Position numbers and translations under genes: made by a program. Under the pieces are notes generated by a model. It was not told the DNA's origin and made no database searches. It worked only from the letters and a program-made list of their open reading frames with translations. Below are positions 42,902 through 55,299 of a DNA stretch of 64,000 nt, one piece after another. The stretch's first letter is position 1; the number at the start of each line of letters is the position of its first letter. The stretch comes from Aradus depressus (lineage: Eukaryota; Arthropoda; Insecta; Hemiptera; Aradidae): the NCBI GenBank assembly GCA_963662175.1, contig OY759214.1, positions 78,318,037 to 78,382,036 of the forward strand. The letters run 5' to 3'.

Positions 42902-43436
42902 AACTTGTATTTATTTTTTTATTTACAAATAGCTATTTACAACTGTATACAAATAAATACAACAAGCAAATGTGCTAATAAAGAGATAATGGCAATGTCA
43001 AAATGTCATGAGGGGAGAAACCACCCAGTGGTGACACTCCCTAGTCGCTGTTTTTATCTCGTTTATAGTTAATCACTGTCACTGCTTCTGCTCAGGGGTC
43101 TCTAGGCCATTGACGCTTAAGCCGTCGTTGGGGAAGTATGGCAGAATGGAGGGCACGGACTAGAAGATTATTGTGGGAACTAAGAAGGGAAAATCATTTT
43201 TTGATTTGAATATAGCGACTTCAGTGATGAAAAGTACGTTATTAAGGTCAGTGTGAAGAGTTTTGTTAGAGACGTAGAAAGGAGCATTGGCTATTGTACG
43301 AAAAATTTTGGATTGAAGGGATTGGATGCGCTGGAGATTGGAAGCCTTGGCAGAACCCCAGAGTTCAAGTCCGTAAGTCCAACATAGGTTTCAGTACTGC
43401 GTTGTATATAAAGTCGTTTTGTTGTAAAAAACGTAG
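42902..43436 (-). pseudogene. Jockey-type LINE 3' copy, frameshifted
   Basis: Inverse relative of 55300-55919: the shared 3' UTR runs from 'tttacaaatagc' and 'gaggggagaaaccacccagtggtgacactcccta' into coding sequence corresponding to WTYGLELWGSAKA (43355-43320 region, minus strand). The T-rich run at 42905-42925 is the inverted poly-A tail. The ORF has deletions; the small plus-strand frames here are shadows. Confidence 0.65.
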
Positions 43437-43711
43437 ATTCAAAAAAATAAAATACTTTTTTCTTTTTTTATTGAAGAAAATAAAACGAAATAATAATACT
43501 GAAAGGATTATAATTATGATTTATACAAAAACCTGAATTGGCTGACATGAAGGTCATTCATCACATAATTAGTAGGACTCAGTTCTACATTAGTGAAAAA
43601 ATGGGCCTAATCTCACTTTAATTAATAAAGAATAATGTCATGGTTAATGGGTTTGGGACCAGCGAGATCCCCACGCTAAATAGGTCCTCTGTAGCTTTTC
43701 AAACAGAACAG

Positions 43712-43925
43712 TAGTAATACATAACTGGCGTTGCACGGGAAATTCACTATCTATCATGCCATTTCTAGGCCATTCTTTGGCAGTACCTTCTTCACGCTGT
43801 ACTTTTCAATGATATAAGGCGTGACCACACTCAAATCCAGAAAAAAAGGCAGATTGTTTCATTGGTATGAAAACAAACAATGTTTAGGACTTTCAGAGCT
43901 GGATGACATAGATAACCATACATGG
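43712..43925 (-). mobile_element. Helitron 3' fragment
   Basis: Minus strand ends CCGTGCAACGCCAGTTATGT and ATTACTACTG, a decayed version of the hairpin and CTAG end. Upstream, 'GTTTTCATACCA' and 'GGCCTAGAAATGGCATGA' match the interior of 6760-7206. The 5' part is missing. Confidence 0.55.
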
Positions 43926-43984
43926 AGGTTACCTCGCTTATGCGTCATTATAAACTAAATATTATTGGGTGAAAAAAAAAAAAA

Positions 43985-44870
43985 AAGTCGATGAAACACG
44001 AATTAATCAATTTACTTTTCGCTCCCTCTCCAAAATCAGTCGACCATTTGCGCTAACTCTTCAACACACTTCAACAGTTGACTAGTAAATAGAAAGTAGT
44101 AACTTTTTTAAAAAAATCAGAACATCAAAATATGCAAATACATATATGCATTTATCACCAAATATGCAAAATAAAATTAGGCTTAATTGCATCTAAATAC
44201 TGTTTTCGAAGGATATTAGGTCAACTATTAAAAAAAGGACGTATAGTATCTTGTATCTAATTGTATCTTGTTTAATAATTGTATTACTACTGTGCTACTG
44301 CTTTCTACTAGTGTTAGGGGCTCCTAAATCCTCATAATAAATTTTGTGTAAATAACTTCATTAAATCGCAGTTTTTTGAATTGAGCCCCCTCCCCTTCAG
44401 CCAATATCGTTGAAATTTGACAGGTAATGTCCTCATTGTGTCTTGACTTTAAATATAAAATTTCATGGCGAAACATTCATTACATCGGCAGTTATTCGAG
44501 TTTTTGAGTTGAGCCCCCTCCCCTTCAGCCAATATCGTTGAAATTTGACAGGTAATGTCCTCATTGTGTCTTGACTTTAAATATGAAATTTCATGTCGAA
44601 ACATTCATTAAATCGGCAGTTATTCGAGTTTTTGTGTCAAGCCCCGCCTAATTCCCCCTCCCTTTGGCTGATTTGACTGAAAAACAATAGATATCGTTGA
44701 GGGTTTTGAATTCACACATACAATTTTGTGTCGATATATTCATTACGTGTTGTATTCGTGTTGACAGACACACATTTTTTTTTTAAATTTGGAATATGAA
44801 TTTCCGTTAAATTTTTGACCGATTACATAACTTCCCATATACTTCATATAGCTGGGGAAATAAAAGCTTT
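43985..44870 (-). repeat. TACTTCC-family copy with internal 128-bp duplication
   Basis: From 'cacgaattaatcaatttacttttcgctccc' to 'cccatatacttcatatagctggggaa'. The block 'ttgagccccctccccttcagcc' to 'cattcatta-atcggcagtt' occurs twice (44381-44508 and 44509-44636) with about six differences. Upstream is an A-run (43972-43986). Confidence 0.65.
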
Positions 44871-45130
44871 ATCTGAAACTATGTGAAAGATGAGAATGTA
44901 GTGGTGGTCACTACAACTTTGGGACGTTGCCCACCTCCAATATGGTAGATGATGCCACCCACATACATCTGAATGTTTATTTTTCAACAGTTATTACCTT
45001 GCAGCCATGTTCTTTTGACTTCGAAAAATCTACTTTTGCACAGCTTTTGGGTTTATTGACCATAATAGTCCCTTAACTCTGAATACAAGGCTATCGAGAC
45101 CCCCGAGATATTAAAAATGTATATATCTAC

Positions 45131-45330
45131 TTTATTCATATCTGCGGCACAGTCTTATTTTATTTTTATGTAAAAGAAAAAAAATATATATTAATAGTGT
45201 TCACACCAAAATGAAACCTCATCTTCAATGGCATCTGCACCACTCACCTGCAACAGAAAAAATATAAATTAATAAATTTAATTTAAACTTACCCTATTAT
45301 AAAGCGGAATTTCTAAAACCATCATACAAC
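45131..45330 (-). CDS. Candidate tiny two-exon reading frame (weak)
   Basis: On the minus strand, ATGATGGTTTTAGAAATTCC begins a frame that runs to AGG, then a GTAAGT donor (45292-45287), 45 bases of AT-rich intron with a pyrimidine-rich end, TTGCAG acceptor, and a frame-preserving second exon 45247-45191 encoding VSGADAIEDEVSFWCEHY and TAA. An AATAAA lies 55 bases beyond the stop (45136-45131). In total about 29 residues if the start is right. Each signal alone is common in AT-rich DNA. It could also be the last part of a larger host gene or chance. CAGGTGAGT itself looks like a donor, so the intron assignment is ambiguous. Confidence 0.25.
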
Positions 45331-46155
45331 ATGGTTTTTGTAATTAGTAACAGTAATCTCTCAATTATCACAGAATAAAATATTAGAAAAACAAGTATAT
45401 ATCTGTGATCACAGGGAATAAATTGGTAAGTCTAAATTCGTAACTTTTCAGGGCAGCACTTTTTTTACTTTTGCATTAATCTTGTAAATCCAGTTTTTGG
45501 AATAAATAAATTATGTTTGCATCATTATTAATCAAATAGCTTCTAGATCTATAGGAGTGAATGAAAATAAATATTGTTAATCCTTTCTTGGATGTTCCCT
45601 TAGTTACCTAATCATTACCCATCACTTACCCGATTCTTGACCACACTTACCTAATTATTAACCATACTTTTTGAAATACTTGTGAATGATGCCTCTCTGA
45701 AGTCCTTGGAATAGTCTGCCGTAGTGAATAATTAATTAAATGCAGTAATCTCGTGAATGATTCCTCAAAGAATTAGATTAAGTTGATTTAACCGAGAACA
45801 TACACAATTTTACGAGATACCAAGAAACCCACATCATTCCGAAAGTATTAGAGTCCTGAGCTCCCAACTTCTTCACAGTGCGCAGACAGCTTAGGAGATC
45901 ATCATAGTACACTTAACTCATTTTGGCCATTTTACGACTTAACAACTTCTTCCTTGTGACCATAGATGTAAGGTTTAAAAAGTAGTTTCTCCTTAATATA
46001 GTTTTTTTTTTTACGAAATGTGGCCTGATTACTACTGCCTTCGTTATTTACCTACTCATCAGATTACACTGGGAATGTCGTTTGTCGATACCTGTGCATG
46101 AAGGGGAATGGGATAAGGATTGATTTTTGTCAAATACTTCAGTACGAGACTTTAT
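45331..46155. other. No gene supported
   Basis: Low-copy sequence, the least repeat-like stretch of this third of the window. No reading frame of note. Confidence 0.35.
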
Positions 46156-46159
46156 CGGA

Positions 46160-46601
46160 ACCGAAATCATAGGTGAATCATCGGCAATGTACTTCCCTAA
46201 GGCGAAATAGTCAAGTAGGTTTTCGCTCTTCATCTGAAATCAATTTACCGACAACTAAAAATCAATAATACATTTTTTGATACGTTTAATCGACAGTTAA
46301 TAGGATTTTTTAGTAGGGCCTCTCTCTTCTGAAACCCTCCCTTTCCATTCTGTAGATTTTCTTCCTTATTCGATTCTGGATCCACATATTAAACTTCTTG
46401 ACTAACGTCATTATATAGGCATTTTGGATTCTCATATAAAATTTCAAGTCGATATGTTCATACGAAGAAAGGTATGATTTTTTTTTTTTTTTTTTTTTTC
46501 ATTTTTGGCATCAGGTTTGGAAAACATTAAATTCCGCTGAAAACTTAACTTAGAATTTCCGACGGATTACATAACTTTCCCTAAACTCTCGTATAGCTGG
46601 G
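46160..46601 (-). repeat. TACTTCC-family copy
   Basis: Starts 'aggtgaatcatcggcaatgtacttccc' and ends 'aactttccctaaactctcgtatagctgggaaa', with a 24-base T-run at about 46477-46499. It ends exactly where the tandem array begins. Confidence 0.65.
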
Positions 46602-47428
46602 AAATAAAACACTTTATCCTTCGGCCTCCAATGACGGGGAGAGGAGTGACTCCAGTTAGAGGGATGGGACCTGATTGAGGAAGCATTGATGACGACGGGA
46701 TGACATAAGCCAAGGGTGAGAATCAGGGGGGCGGGGGGCCTTGCGATTTAATTTGGAGGCCTAACGTCTAAACAGGAAGTCCCCTTAACCGCCTCTAGTA
46801 CCTTCATTACATCGAAACTCGTTATAGCCTTCCCATCGCTAAACTACGTCTTGGGATGCGTTGCCAAATAAAACACCTCATCCTTCGGCGTCCAATGACG
46901 GGGAGAGGAGAGACTCCAGTTAGAGGGATGGGACCTGATTGAGGAAGCATTGATGACTGGATGACATTAGCCAAGGGTGAGAATCAGGGGGGCGGGGGGC
47001 CGTGCGATTTAATTTGGAGGCCTACCGTCAAACAGGAAGTACCCTTAACCATCTCTAGTACCTTCATTACATGTCAAAACTCGTTATAGGCTTCCCATCG
47101 CTAAACTACGTCTTGGGATCCGTTTCCAAATAAAACACCTCATCCTTCGTCGTCCAATGACGGGGAGAGGAGAGACTTCAGTAAAAGGGATGGACCTGAT
47201 TGAGGAAGCATTGATAACGGGATGACATGAGCCAAGGGTGAGAATCAGAGGGGCGGGGGGTCGTGCGATTTAATTTGGAGGCCTACCGTCTAAACAGGAA
47301 GTCCCCTTAACCGCCTCTAGTACCTTCATTACATGTCAAAACTAGTTATAGGCTTCCCATCGCTAAACTACGTCTTGAGATCCGTTGCCAAATAAAATAC
47401 CTATCCTTTGGCCTCCAATGACGGGGAT
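46602..47428. repeat. 262-264-bp tandem array, 3.15 units
   Basis: Unit starts at 46602, 46866, 47128 and 47390 (last one cut at 'caatgacgggg'). Units are GC-richer than the surroundings, with a conserved 'aatcaggggggcggggggcc' G-rich block. Differences are few and spread. No open frame of interest. Confidence 0.9.
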
Positions 47429-50400
47429 TGTTAATTGTTGATTGTTTTTCATTTTTTATTAATTTACAGAAATAATTGTTTGCTGTTGGCAGTGTTAAAT
47501 ATATGAGTATTCAAAAAATAATGAAAAAAGTTTCGAATTTTCGAACACAGAACATTGACGTTTGAAAAACACTTTTTTTAAATCAGAACTTTCAGTTTGC
47601 CCAAGGGAAGAGCCTGCTTTTCAGCTAGTATTGTGCCAACAGCAGGCTCCCCAGTTATTTTGTGTAAACAAACCAAATTTCTATGATATCCGATCCTGAT
47701 ATTTTGTTATAAAAAATGTATTTGATTTGGTCATAATAGGATTTTTTAAAGCAACCATTCTCTCCCGCCTCCCTAATTCATTTCATACTGACGTTTCTGA
47801 ATATATGAAAGTTCCTACCTACCTGTGGTACCTAATACGTTCGCATGAGCGAATGTCTCAAGTGTCTTTGTACAGCGGAGTACTGTGGGTGACCTTCTTA
47901 TACCCCGTAACGCCGTTTTTGCGTAAATCAAGCAAACTTCTAAAAAAAAAGGTTTCGAGATAACATTTTAAGATAGTTTTTGCCATATGACTCCGAAAAA
48001 ATCGTACGTATAAAAGGTGCCTTTTAATTTTTTTTTATATCTTTTTTTTGAAGAGATTTTTGATTAAGTCATACATATAAGCGATATCTTGTAAATGAAC
48101 TCATATAAGCTTGAACATATAACAAAAAATAATAATAATATATAATATATTTATAAATTTACTGCAATTAAGAAATAAATTAATGGACACATTTTAAGAG
48201 AAAATAAAAATAATATATAAAAATAAAATAAAAATAATAAATAATAGTAAAATATTACTAATAATAACAATAATTATAACTAAAAACAAAAAAAAAGTAA
48301 GAATACGGAAAGAAAAAATAATAATAACAATAATAATTAGAGAAAAGATATGAAATTTGTAGAAAATAATTTATGAAATAATACGAAAGAGAGAGAGAGT
48401 GAGGTGCGGGGATAAATAATAATTATTGACTATAAAGTTTTGTAGGTAATGAAATATTGCAAAATTGACATAAGAGATCAATAAGAAATAATGAAGAGAA
48501 AAATGTATTTTACTATACATGTAATGAAATTTTGAAATGTATTTAATATTTATACAAATATTAAATGGAAATTGAATAATATAAATAATAAAAAAAAAGA
48601 AGAATAGAATAGAATTAATTAAAAAAAATTAATAAAATGAAGAGAATAGAATTAACAAGGATATAGAGTTCTTGAAAGTGATCTTGCTAATGGTCGGTGG
48701 AACTATGTAAATAAAAAGAGGCACCAGTTTCAAAGAACAAACCGAACCAACCGCAGTGTTGAATCAACCATGGACATTACACAACAAATAATACCTACCA
48801 ATCTTATCTGTGAATAACTGACAACTGTTTGAAAGTTGTGAACATTCCCTGTTTTGACACTGAACTCGAATCTGATTTAAATCTCACGATAGGAAATGCG
48901 TTTATACGTAAGTAGGAAGTATAGGGAAGGCCACAAGTTGGGATCATTCTACAGGAGCTGTTGACATGCTATGGTTTCGCAGCTAGCAACTGGCTCTAGA
49001 CTTCTCAATCTACAATAGGGCTGTGGAACCGCTACCAAAATGATTACTGGTCTACAACAGCGGTTATGCAGTCGGTTAGCCATAACAGGTTCCTTCTATT
49101 TAAAAATGTGATATTATACAGGTAGGATGGCGCTGGTTCAACACACCAACGACTATCACTTTCGTTTTTTACTTAAACATTCATTCTTAACATTCAGCTA
49201 AATTTCTGTGAAGGAACTTAAGTACAGTCATCGTGTAAGTTGTATAAACTCCATCGGTGGTAGCCCATCATACTGCTCTCTTACGCTCCCGCGAGGAGCA
49301 ACAAACCGGCGAAACACTGGGTAGCTGAACCCCATCATCAGCAGCCGCAGGTCCAGCCCCACGAATCCACACTGGCCTGATCGTACTTCGATGACTTCAC
49401 GTTCTACAGTCTCGATGCCCCGATTTCAGGTTGTTCTTTCTCTTAAAGAAGAATGGTTGGAGTTAAAATAAATGTTGTATAGAAAACTGAAAAGCACATA
49501 CATGAAAGGCTGTCCGGTTGCAAGATACATGCCGAAAACCATCTTAAAAATTACCTCTCAGCCCCCACTCATCAAATTCTCCCTCATTTCATACTGGCAT
49601 TAATGGGTATAAGAAAGTCACTCCCAGAATTTCCGTCACTAACTGAAACTTGCCAGTAATTCCAGTTTGAAAAGTGGGAGAAATGAGTTCGAGTCGGAAA
49701 AGAAAGACGGGAGTATCTATATAGTGGGTATATGAAAGTCATGAGATATTATTATATTGGCATACATCGAGCGGAAGTTCACATCCTTAATATCCGGAAC
49801 CCTCATTTCAGCGCTATGTATTATAATTCCGGTTTAATAGTTAAAACCCATAAATTATTCTCGTCAGTAACCGGGTGGAAAGCACAAGCCTGAGGCACTC
49901 TGAGGACTACAAACACTGTTATGCCAATAATGTTCCCCCTTAATGGAATATTAAAGTACATCACAAAAACCACACCCTTCGTTACGTACATCTTTAAACC
50001 TATTTTTCTTTTTTACTTCAAAAATTCGATATCCAATTTTGATTCAGTATAAGTGAGCTGAGTTTACGAAGCTCTTTCTTAGGCGACTCATGTATTTCGT
50101 TGTACTCGTACTCCTCCTAAACCCCTTTATCGATCACATTAAAATTTGCCATAATGGTAGTGGACACGGTGACGATGGTTTACTACTAAAAAAATCCGAA
50201 ATCGAACATACCACGGAGGAATAATCACCGAAAAACGAAATCCCCATTGAAATCAATTGAGAGACAAAATTCTTGCGCAAAATAGAATTTTTTCGATTTC
50301 AAATGTAAAAATCCGGGCGAAGCCCTTTTCGGTTTACCATCAGACACCACTTTTTTTGAGCCGTTTTTTTCAGTGTTCTAACGTACAAACTTCGTCTTTT

Positions 50401-50764
50401 TTTCGACAAAAATATTCACAGCTGTTGTTGTCTACAAAAAGGCTAGAAAAAATTCATTGAATTCAATTGAAATCGATTTAAAGTATTAATATATTCATAA
50501 AGAACATACAAGGTGAGAAGTTACTGATAATTATTAAAACATTAACTGAGTTTTTTATACAGATATGCCTGACTCAGCTCAGTTTTTGCAAACAGCAGAA
50601 TGTATTGCACACCTAGTTTTAATATTAATTTTAGTATTAAAATTATACTGAATCAAAATTACAAATTTTGCGATCCTAGCCAAAGATGTAATAATGTGGT
50701 GAAGTGGAAACACTTTCTAGCTAACCAGGTTCACACTGACCACGATACCTGTCCTCAAAAGGCC
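47429..50764. other. Long stretch without supported gene
   Basis: 47760-47930 and 49550-49630 hold AAGAAAGT-family pieces. 48100-48660 is an A-rich low-complexity tract. 49370-49460 is a degraded relative of the R1-type ORF2 end (shares 'cagtctcgatgcc' and 'ggttgttctttctcttaaagaagaat'). 48660-49360 and 49630-50500 show nothing I can assign. The 67-codon frame at 50257 has no motif. Confidence 0.4.
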
Positions 50765-50770
50765 TAATTT

Positions 50771-50772
<2 letters not shown>

Positions 50773-50804
<32 letters not shown>
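50773..50804 (+). repeat. T homopolymer, 32 bases
   Basis: Uninterrupted thymines; could be the inverted poly-A of a lost retroposed copy, but no adjoining 3' UTR is recognised. Confidence 0.8.
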
Positions 50805-50808
<4 letters not shown>

Positions 50809-50929
50809 AATTTATCTTTTGTAGGGATATATGTGATAAAGCCTTTATATAAGCAAAAACCTAACAAACCTAACTATATTCATTATACCTGTTTCGTCAG
50901 TCGACTATCCATCAGCAGAAATTAACTCG

Positions 50930-51500
50930 AGAATTAATTAGTTGTGCCGCACCCTCTGAAAGCAATCTATCGATTTCGTTACTAACCCCATACTAAATTT
51001 CGACAATTATTAGGGTTTTTGAGTTGAGCCCCTCTCGTTCATTAGGTCCTGAACGCGTACATCAATTATGGTGTCGATTAATAACAACATAGGCAGTTAT
51101 TTTCTGTTTCCTATCTGAAATGGAAAACAGGAAACAAATAATAAACTGAATTGAAGCATGGACAGGTTTGTAAGCTATCTTGGATCTTTTCTTGTTATTT
51201 TTGGAATTTTTTTGGTAGTTATTATATGTTAGTTTCTGAGTTGAACCCCTCCTATGGTCCCCTCTTTTACTTTGACCAATTTGGCCGAAAACCAATAGGT
51301 ATGGTCTTTATGGATTCTAGATAAGCATATATTTCGTGTCGATATATTCATTATATCGGGAATTATCGTGGTCACAGGCACATTTTTTTTTTTTTTGGAA
51401 TTATGCAATTGAATAACATAAAATTGTTGAGAAAACTCAACTTGGAATTTCTAACCGATTATATAACTTATCGACTATACTTCCTATAACCAATACTCAT
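50930..51500 (-). repeat. TACTTCC-family copy, long
   Basis: From 'gaattaattagttgtgccgc' and 'gagttgagcccctctcg' to 'accgattatataacttatcgactatacttcctata'. About 100 bases between 51075 and 51230 are foreign to the family. Confidence 0.55.
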
Positions 51501-52736
51501 TAAAGCTTGAGAAGTTGCCACTACAAGTTCCTGGAAGCTGCATGCAGACACTTACCAACAGATATCGTGTCAGTCAGAATCATATCTGTTTCAATAGGAC
51601 ACTCATTGAGGGAACTTTATCAAACTTATTCGCAGTTTGGCAAAATAAACGAAAATGTAAAGTAACTCGATGACTAATTGCGTATATTAGCTTAATTAAT
51701 TGTGGGTGATAAAGCTTTGTGGCGATATCGATTTGAAGCTTTTAAATTTAAATATAGGTTTTATTTCCACAAAAGCTGTTTCATTGCTTATTAGGGTGGT
51801 CGTTAATAATGCAAGGTTCAAATTTTAACGCTCTCACCCAAAAATCTCGAACAACATGATACAAAAATACGATTGACATTTTTCCGGGCCCATAATAAAT
51901 GATTTAACCCGTGCCGGCAGAGGAATCAAGTTTTCCGTGTATTTTAAATGGCGTTTAGTGATGTTTCGTATAACTATGAAACTGTCTATCGTAAATCTCT
52001 GAAAATTTGTACACTACTATTTTTGAACACGAATATTTCATCAAAAATTATATTGGTCAAGTCAAAACTGTCAAAATTGGCTTCCGAATTTGCGAAAAAT
52101 ATTTTTCGATTTTTTTGAGGAATAAAAAATCTAATTCATATAATTTTTTTTTTCTTTTCAATTTGAATTCTATTTTGCAGCTCAAAATGTCGATTATATG
52201 AATGGAGCGCGTTCTTCATGAAAGTATCGCGTAATCATCGAAAAGCGGTTGAATTTCAAATTTTCAATTTTCACTCACATTTTATTATTTAGCATATAAT
52301 TGCACCCTATTGCTTATGTTTATGTTCATTTCAATGAAAGCATTTTTTTTTTAGTCAGAAGATCTTTCCCAAGGGAGGTGGGACAGCATAAAAGTTTAAG
52401 TATCACCGAACTAAATGATGCGAACCGTGTGAATGGTTCGGTAACGTTCTGTCGAAATGGGCCCTCCACAAGTCTTTGGGAAAATCAAACAGACTGATAG
52501 GGCTGGGAACTGTACACCACTACACAGTACCACAGTACACAACACTGTTGCGCAAATATCATTTGTCAGTCGATGTTGGCTAGCTACTTTCACACACTGT
52601 CAGTACTCCTTCATCAGATGAAACGATAAACATCTCAATCACACTTCAATAAAGAATTTCTCCTCTATGTGGATTTCCTTGAAAATAATAGTATAGACCT
52701 CCTATTTACAAAAAATATTCAGTTTGAAGAGTAGAG
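51501..52736. other. Unassigned; conserved-looking TAGGGTGGTCGTTAAT block
   Basis: At 51793-51860 'tagggtggtcgttaataatgcaaggttcaaatttt' followed by 'ctcaccc' looks like a transposon end known from many insect genomes, but no second end is visible. Small frames at 52007 and 52300 are unsupported. Confidence 0.25.
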
Positions 52737-53160
52737 GTCAGGAGCTGACAGAGAACCTACAGGACCGGAACCCTTCTGCAGGATCTCTAAGAGCAATGCA
52801 AGGGCGGCAATAAATGGTTGGCTGACCAGGAATCACATCCAGTTCTCAGGAGAGGGGTCCAAAAGCAAAGACACTCAAAACTCTTTGCAGCGGAACTTCA
52901 GAGAAAAGGAGCCGAGAGTTCCTGAATATGAGCAGAATGGATCTAAGAACTATGACAGGGCTGATTACAGGACACTGTCATATAAACAAACACCTACACA
53001 ATATGGCATCGCTAGAAGCCCTCTGTGCAGGAAATGTGGCGAGGAAAATGAGACTCCGGTTCATATTCTAAGCCAGTGCGGGGCACTAGAAAGCAGATTT
53101 TACTGCAGTTAATGGAAGGAACCTGCAGAAGAATCCTGGACTTTAAAAGATACAAGGCTG
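52737..53160 (+). pseudogene. LINE RNase H/C-terminal zinc motif fragment
   Basis: Starts TGPEPFCRISKSNARAAING (post-RNase H linker typical of 'GPEP-LGIS'). Later, in one frame, MSRMDLRTMTGLITGHCHIN then KHLHNM, and after a +1-type shift near 53010 IARSPLCRKCGEENETP and HILSQC. The CX2CX8HX4C cluster is intact. The longest simple frame (52885-53109) covers only the second half. Upstream reverse transcriptase is missing. The family is of the Jockey/I/R1 type; clade not resolved. Confidence 0.65.
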
Positions 53161-53819
53161 CTGTAGAGACCAACACACACAGGGCACACAATAGGCCTAT
53201 TCTGACCGAGGTGAGTAGAGGTTTTATAGATTAACATTTTCTGTCATAAGTTTGACAAAGAGCCTACAAAAGGCTAGTAAGCAAAATTAAATATTATATA
53301 ATATAATACAGCAATAAATACCGAAAGACAGAATAAAGTTACTAGATAGGAATGGGGCCTAGAGAGTTAATTGTGAATGGGAGAAGGCATATCTGGGCCA
53401 GCTGGGGCTCTAGAAAAGTCTCAGAATTTACCGACCACCTCCAATTAGCCTCACAAATCACAATTTTCTAGCCGACAAATGTCGTATTATACAAAAAGAG
53501 ACCTTTCCTTGAATAGGGTAATTCAATTTGATATCCCCCCTTCTTGAACTATGTTTTGGGGAACTTTGGAGGGAAGGAACGGGAGGCAACCCTCAGGGAT
53601 CCCAATCAGTCAGCACCAAACTTGACCTGACAGATGAGTATAATAGCTCCTTTCACCCCTGTTCTACTTTGTAAGTAATTACGTATAATTTACGTACAAT
53701 AACTTTAATTTTAAATTGTATATACATACATACAATTTATATAAAGTATTTTATACATGTATTTTTTTATACGTTTGTGAATTCTAAATTCTCTTTTAAA
53801 ATAAAAAATTAAAATATTG
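53161..53819. other. No gene supported; possible LINE 3' UTR
   Basis: The first 200 bases probably continue the LINE. 53340-53640 is GC-richer and unassigned. 53700-53760 contains short TACATACA palindromes. Confidence 0.3.
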
Positions 53820-53925
53820 TTCATTTATTCGTGCTGTGCTCAGATTTAATTCCTGATGACAGCTGTTGATTGTCGAAACTAGAAAAATAAATAAAATATA
53901 TTGTTGGACTGATATCTCTTTGTTA
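53820..53925 (+). repeat. Element with CTGATGACAG-CGAAAC core
   Basis: 'cctgatgacagctgttgattgtcgaaactag' resembles the cores at 12288 and 36580 with three bases fewer between CTGAT and the stem (GACA/TGTC). Followed by AT-rich 'aataaataaaatatattg'. Confidence 0.4.
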
Positions 53926-53934
53926 CTTAACAAT

Positions 53935-54465
53935 ACTAGTCGACCGTTTGCGCTAATATTCAACAGTTGACTTACAAAGGGGCTCCCAAATCCTCGTAAT
54001 AATGTTGTGTCGATAAATTCATTACACAGGCAGTTATTAGAGTTTTTGAGATATGCCTCTCCCCTAATCCCCTCTCCAATTTGGCTGAAAATCCGATAGG
54101 TGTTGTCCTTATGGGGTTTTGATCACACAAACAAAATTTCGTGACGATACATTCATTGTATCGGGAGTTATTAAATGTTTTTATGTTAAGCCTCCCCCCT
54201 AATCCTCCCCTTTCCATTGGCCGATTTGGCTGAAAAACAGTAGGTGTCGTCGTTAGAGGGTTCTGGACTCACATATAAAATTGCGTATCAATACATTCAT
54301 TCTATCGGGAGTTATCATGTTCACGGACACACAAGACTTTATTTTTCATATTCAGAATCTAGAAATCGGGAAACATGAAATTCCGTTGCAAACTCCGCAT
54401 CGAATTTTTGACCAATTGGTTTAATTACATTACTTGACTTTCACAATGGAACATAAATTAATACC
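53935..54465 (-). repeat. TACTTCC-family copy, long
   Basis: From 'agtcgaccgtttgcgctaatattcaacagttg' to 'accaattggtttaattacattacttg', with two sub-blocks ('ctaatcccctctccaatttggctgaaa' and 'ctaatcctcccctttcc'). Confidence 0.65.
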
Positions 54466-55295
54466 CCAGTCAAATTAGTTTTTTTTGTTTTTTTTTTCAG
54501 TAAATCCCATTGAATCGATATTTAGCCTAGATATCAGGACATCCGTTCAAACCTGGCATCTTGGATAAAATGCGCCGATAAATAATAGTTTTCCGTAATT
54601 TTCTCGAAACCGTGCGACTGACAGCTAGAATGTACTAGACCTGGAATGAAGCTAATACAATTTTACACAACGGTTGGTTTGTTACATATTCGCTTTGGAA
54701 ATTATGTGACCTAGGGTGCAGGTAGTAAGTTATAAATAAGATAAAGTTTAGAACCAAAATTGTCGAGAATTAAATTTTCTTTCAAATGAGTACCTATGCT
54801 TGCAAAATTGTGTACACCTTTTTGCCGCAACGATTCACCACAATTCTATCATACACATTACAACTATAAAATCAAAATTCTATTTAATGTAACTTAATAA
54901 ATGCACTTTCTAGGCATGATTTTCCATTCAAATTATGATTGGTGCCACATTTTGCTCGATTTCATTCGCGACCAATGACCGGAACTCTCAACGGGAAGTC
55001 TCAGCTATACTTAACTAGATACGAAAATTACCGTATCCTGTAATAATAATGGCGTATCAATATCAGTGGATATAAGTAGAGAGAAATTTGCAGTACTTTC
55101 TATCCTTGGACAGTGAAGGTCAGTGACAGAGAATGGTGAATTAGAAACAGACAAGATATTGGAGATGCTTGTCAAAATCTACTACAAACACAAATCAAGA
55201 TCCGACTAAATTTTTAGGAAGCCAAACGCAATTGTAGTCTTCAATTCATAATGCTGCCATTGCTGACTCAAAATTTCTTTAAAAAAAAAATAAAT
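54466..55295. other. No gene seen
   Basis: Low-copy, AT-rich. No supported feature; an A-run (55280-55290) precedes the Jockey fragment. Confidence 0.35.
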
Positions 55296-55299
55296 AAAC

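Noticed and set aside
51793..51860. Named DNA transposon terminus (AGGGTGGTC...)
   Set aside because: Looks familiar, but I could find neither the opposite end nor a target duplication, so no family is claimed.
53840..53875. Active hammerhead ribozyme
   Set aside because: The only stem available (GACA/TGTC) uses the conserved GA of the core, so this copy could not form the catalytic fold.
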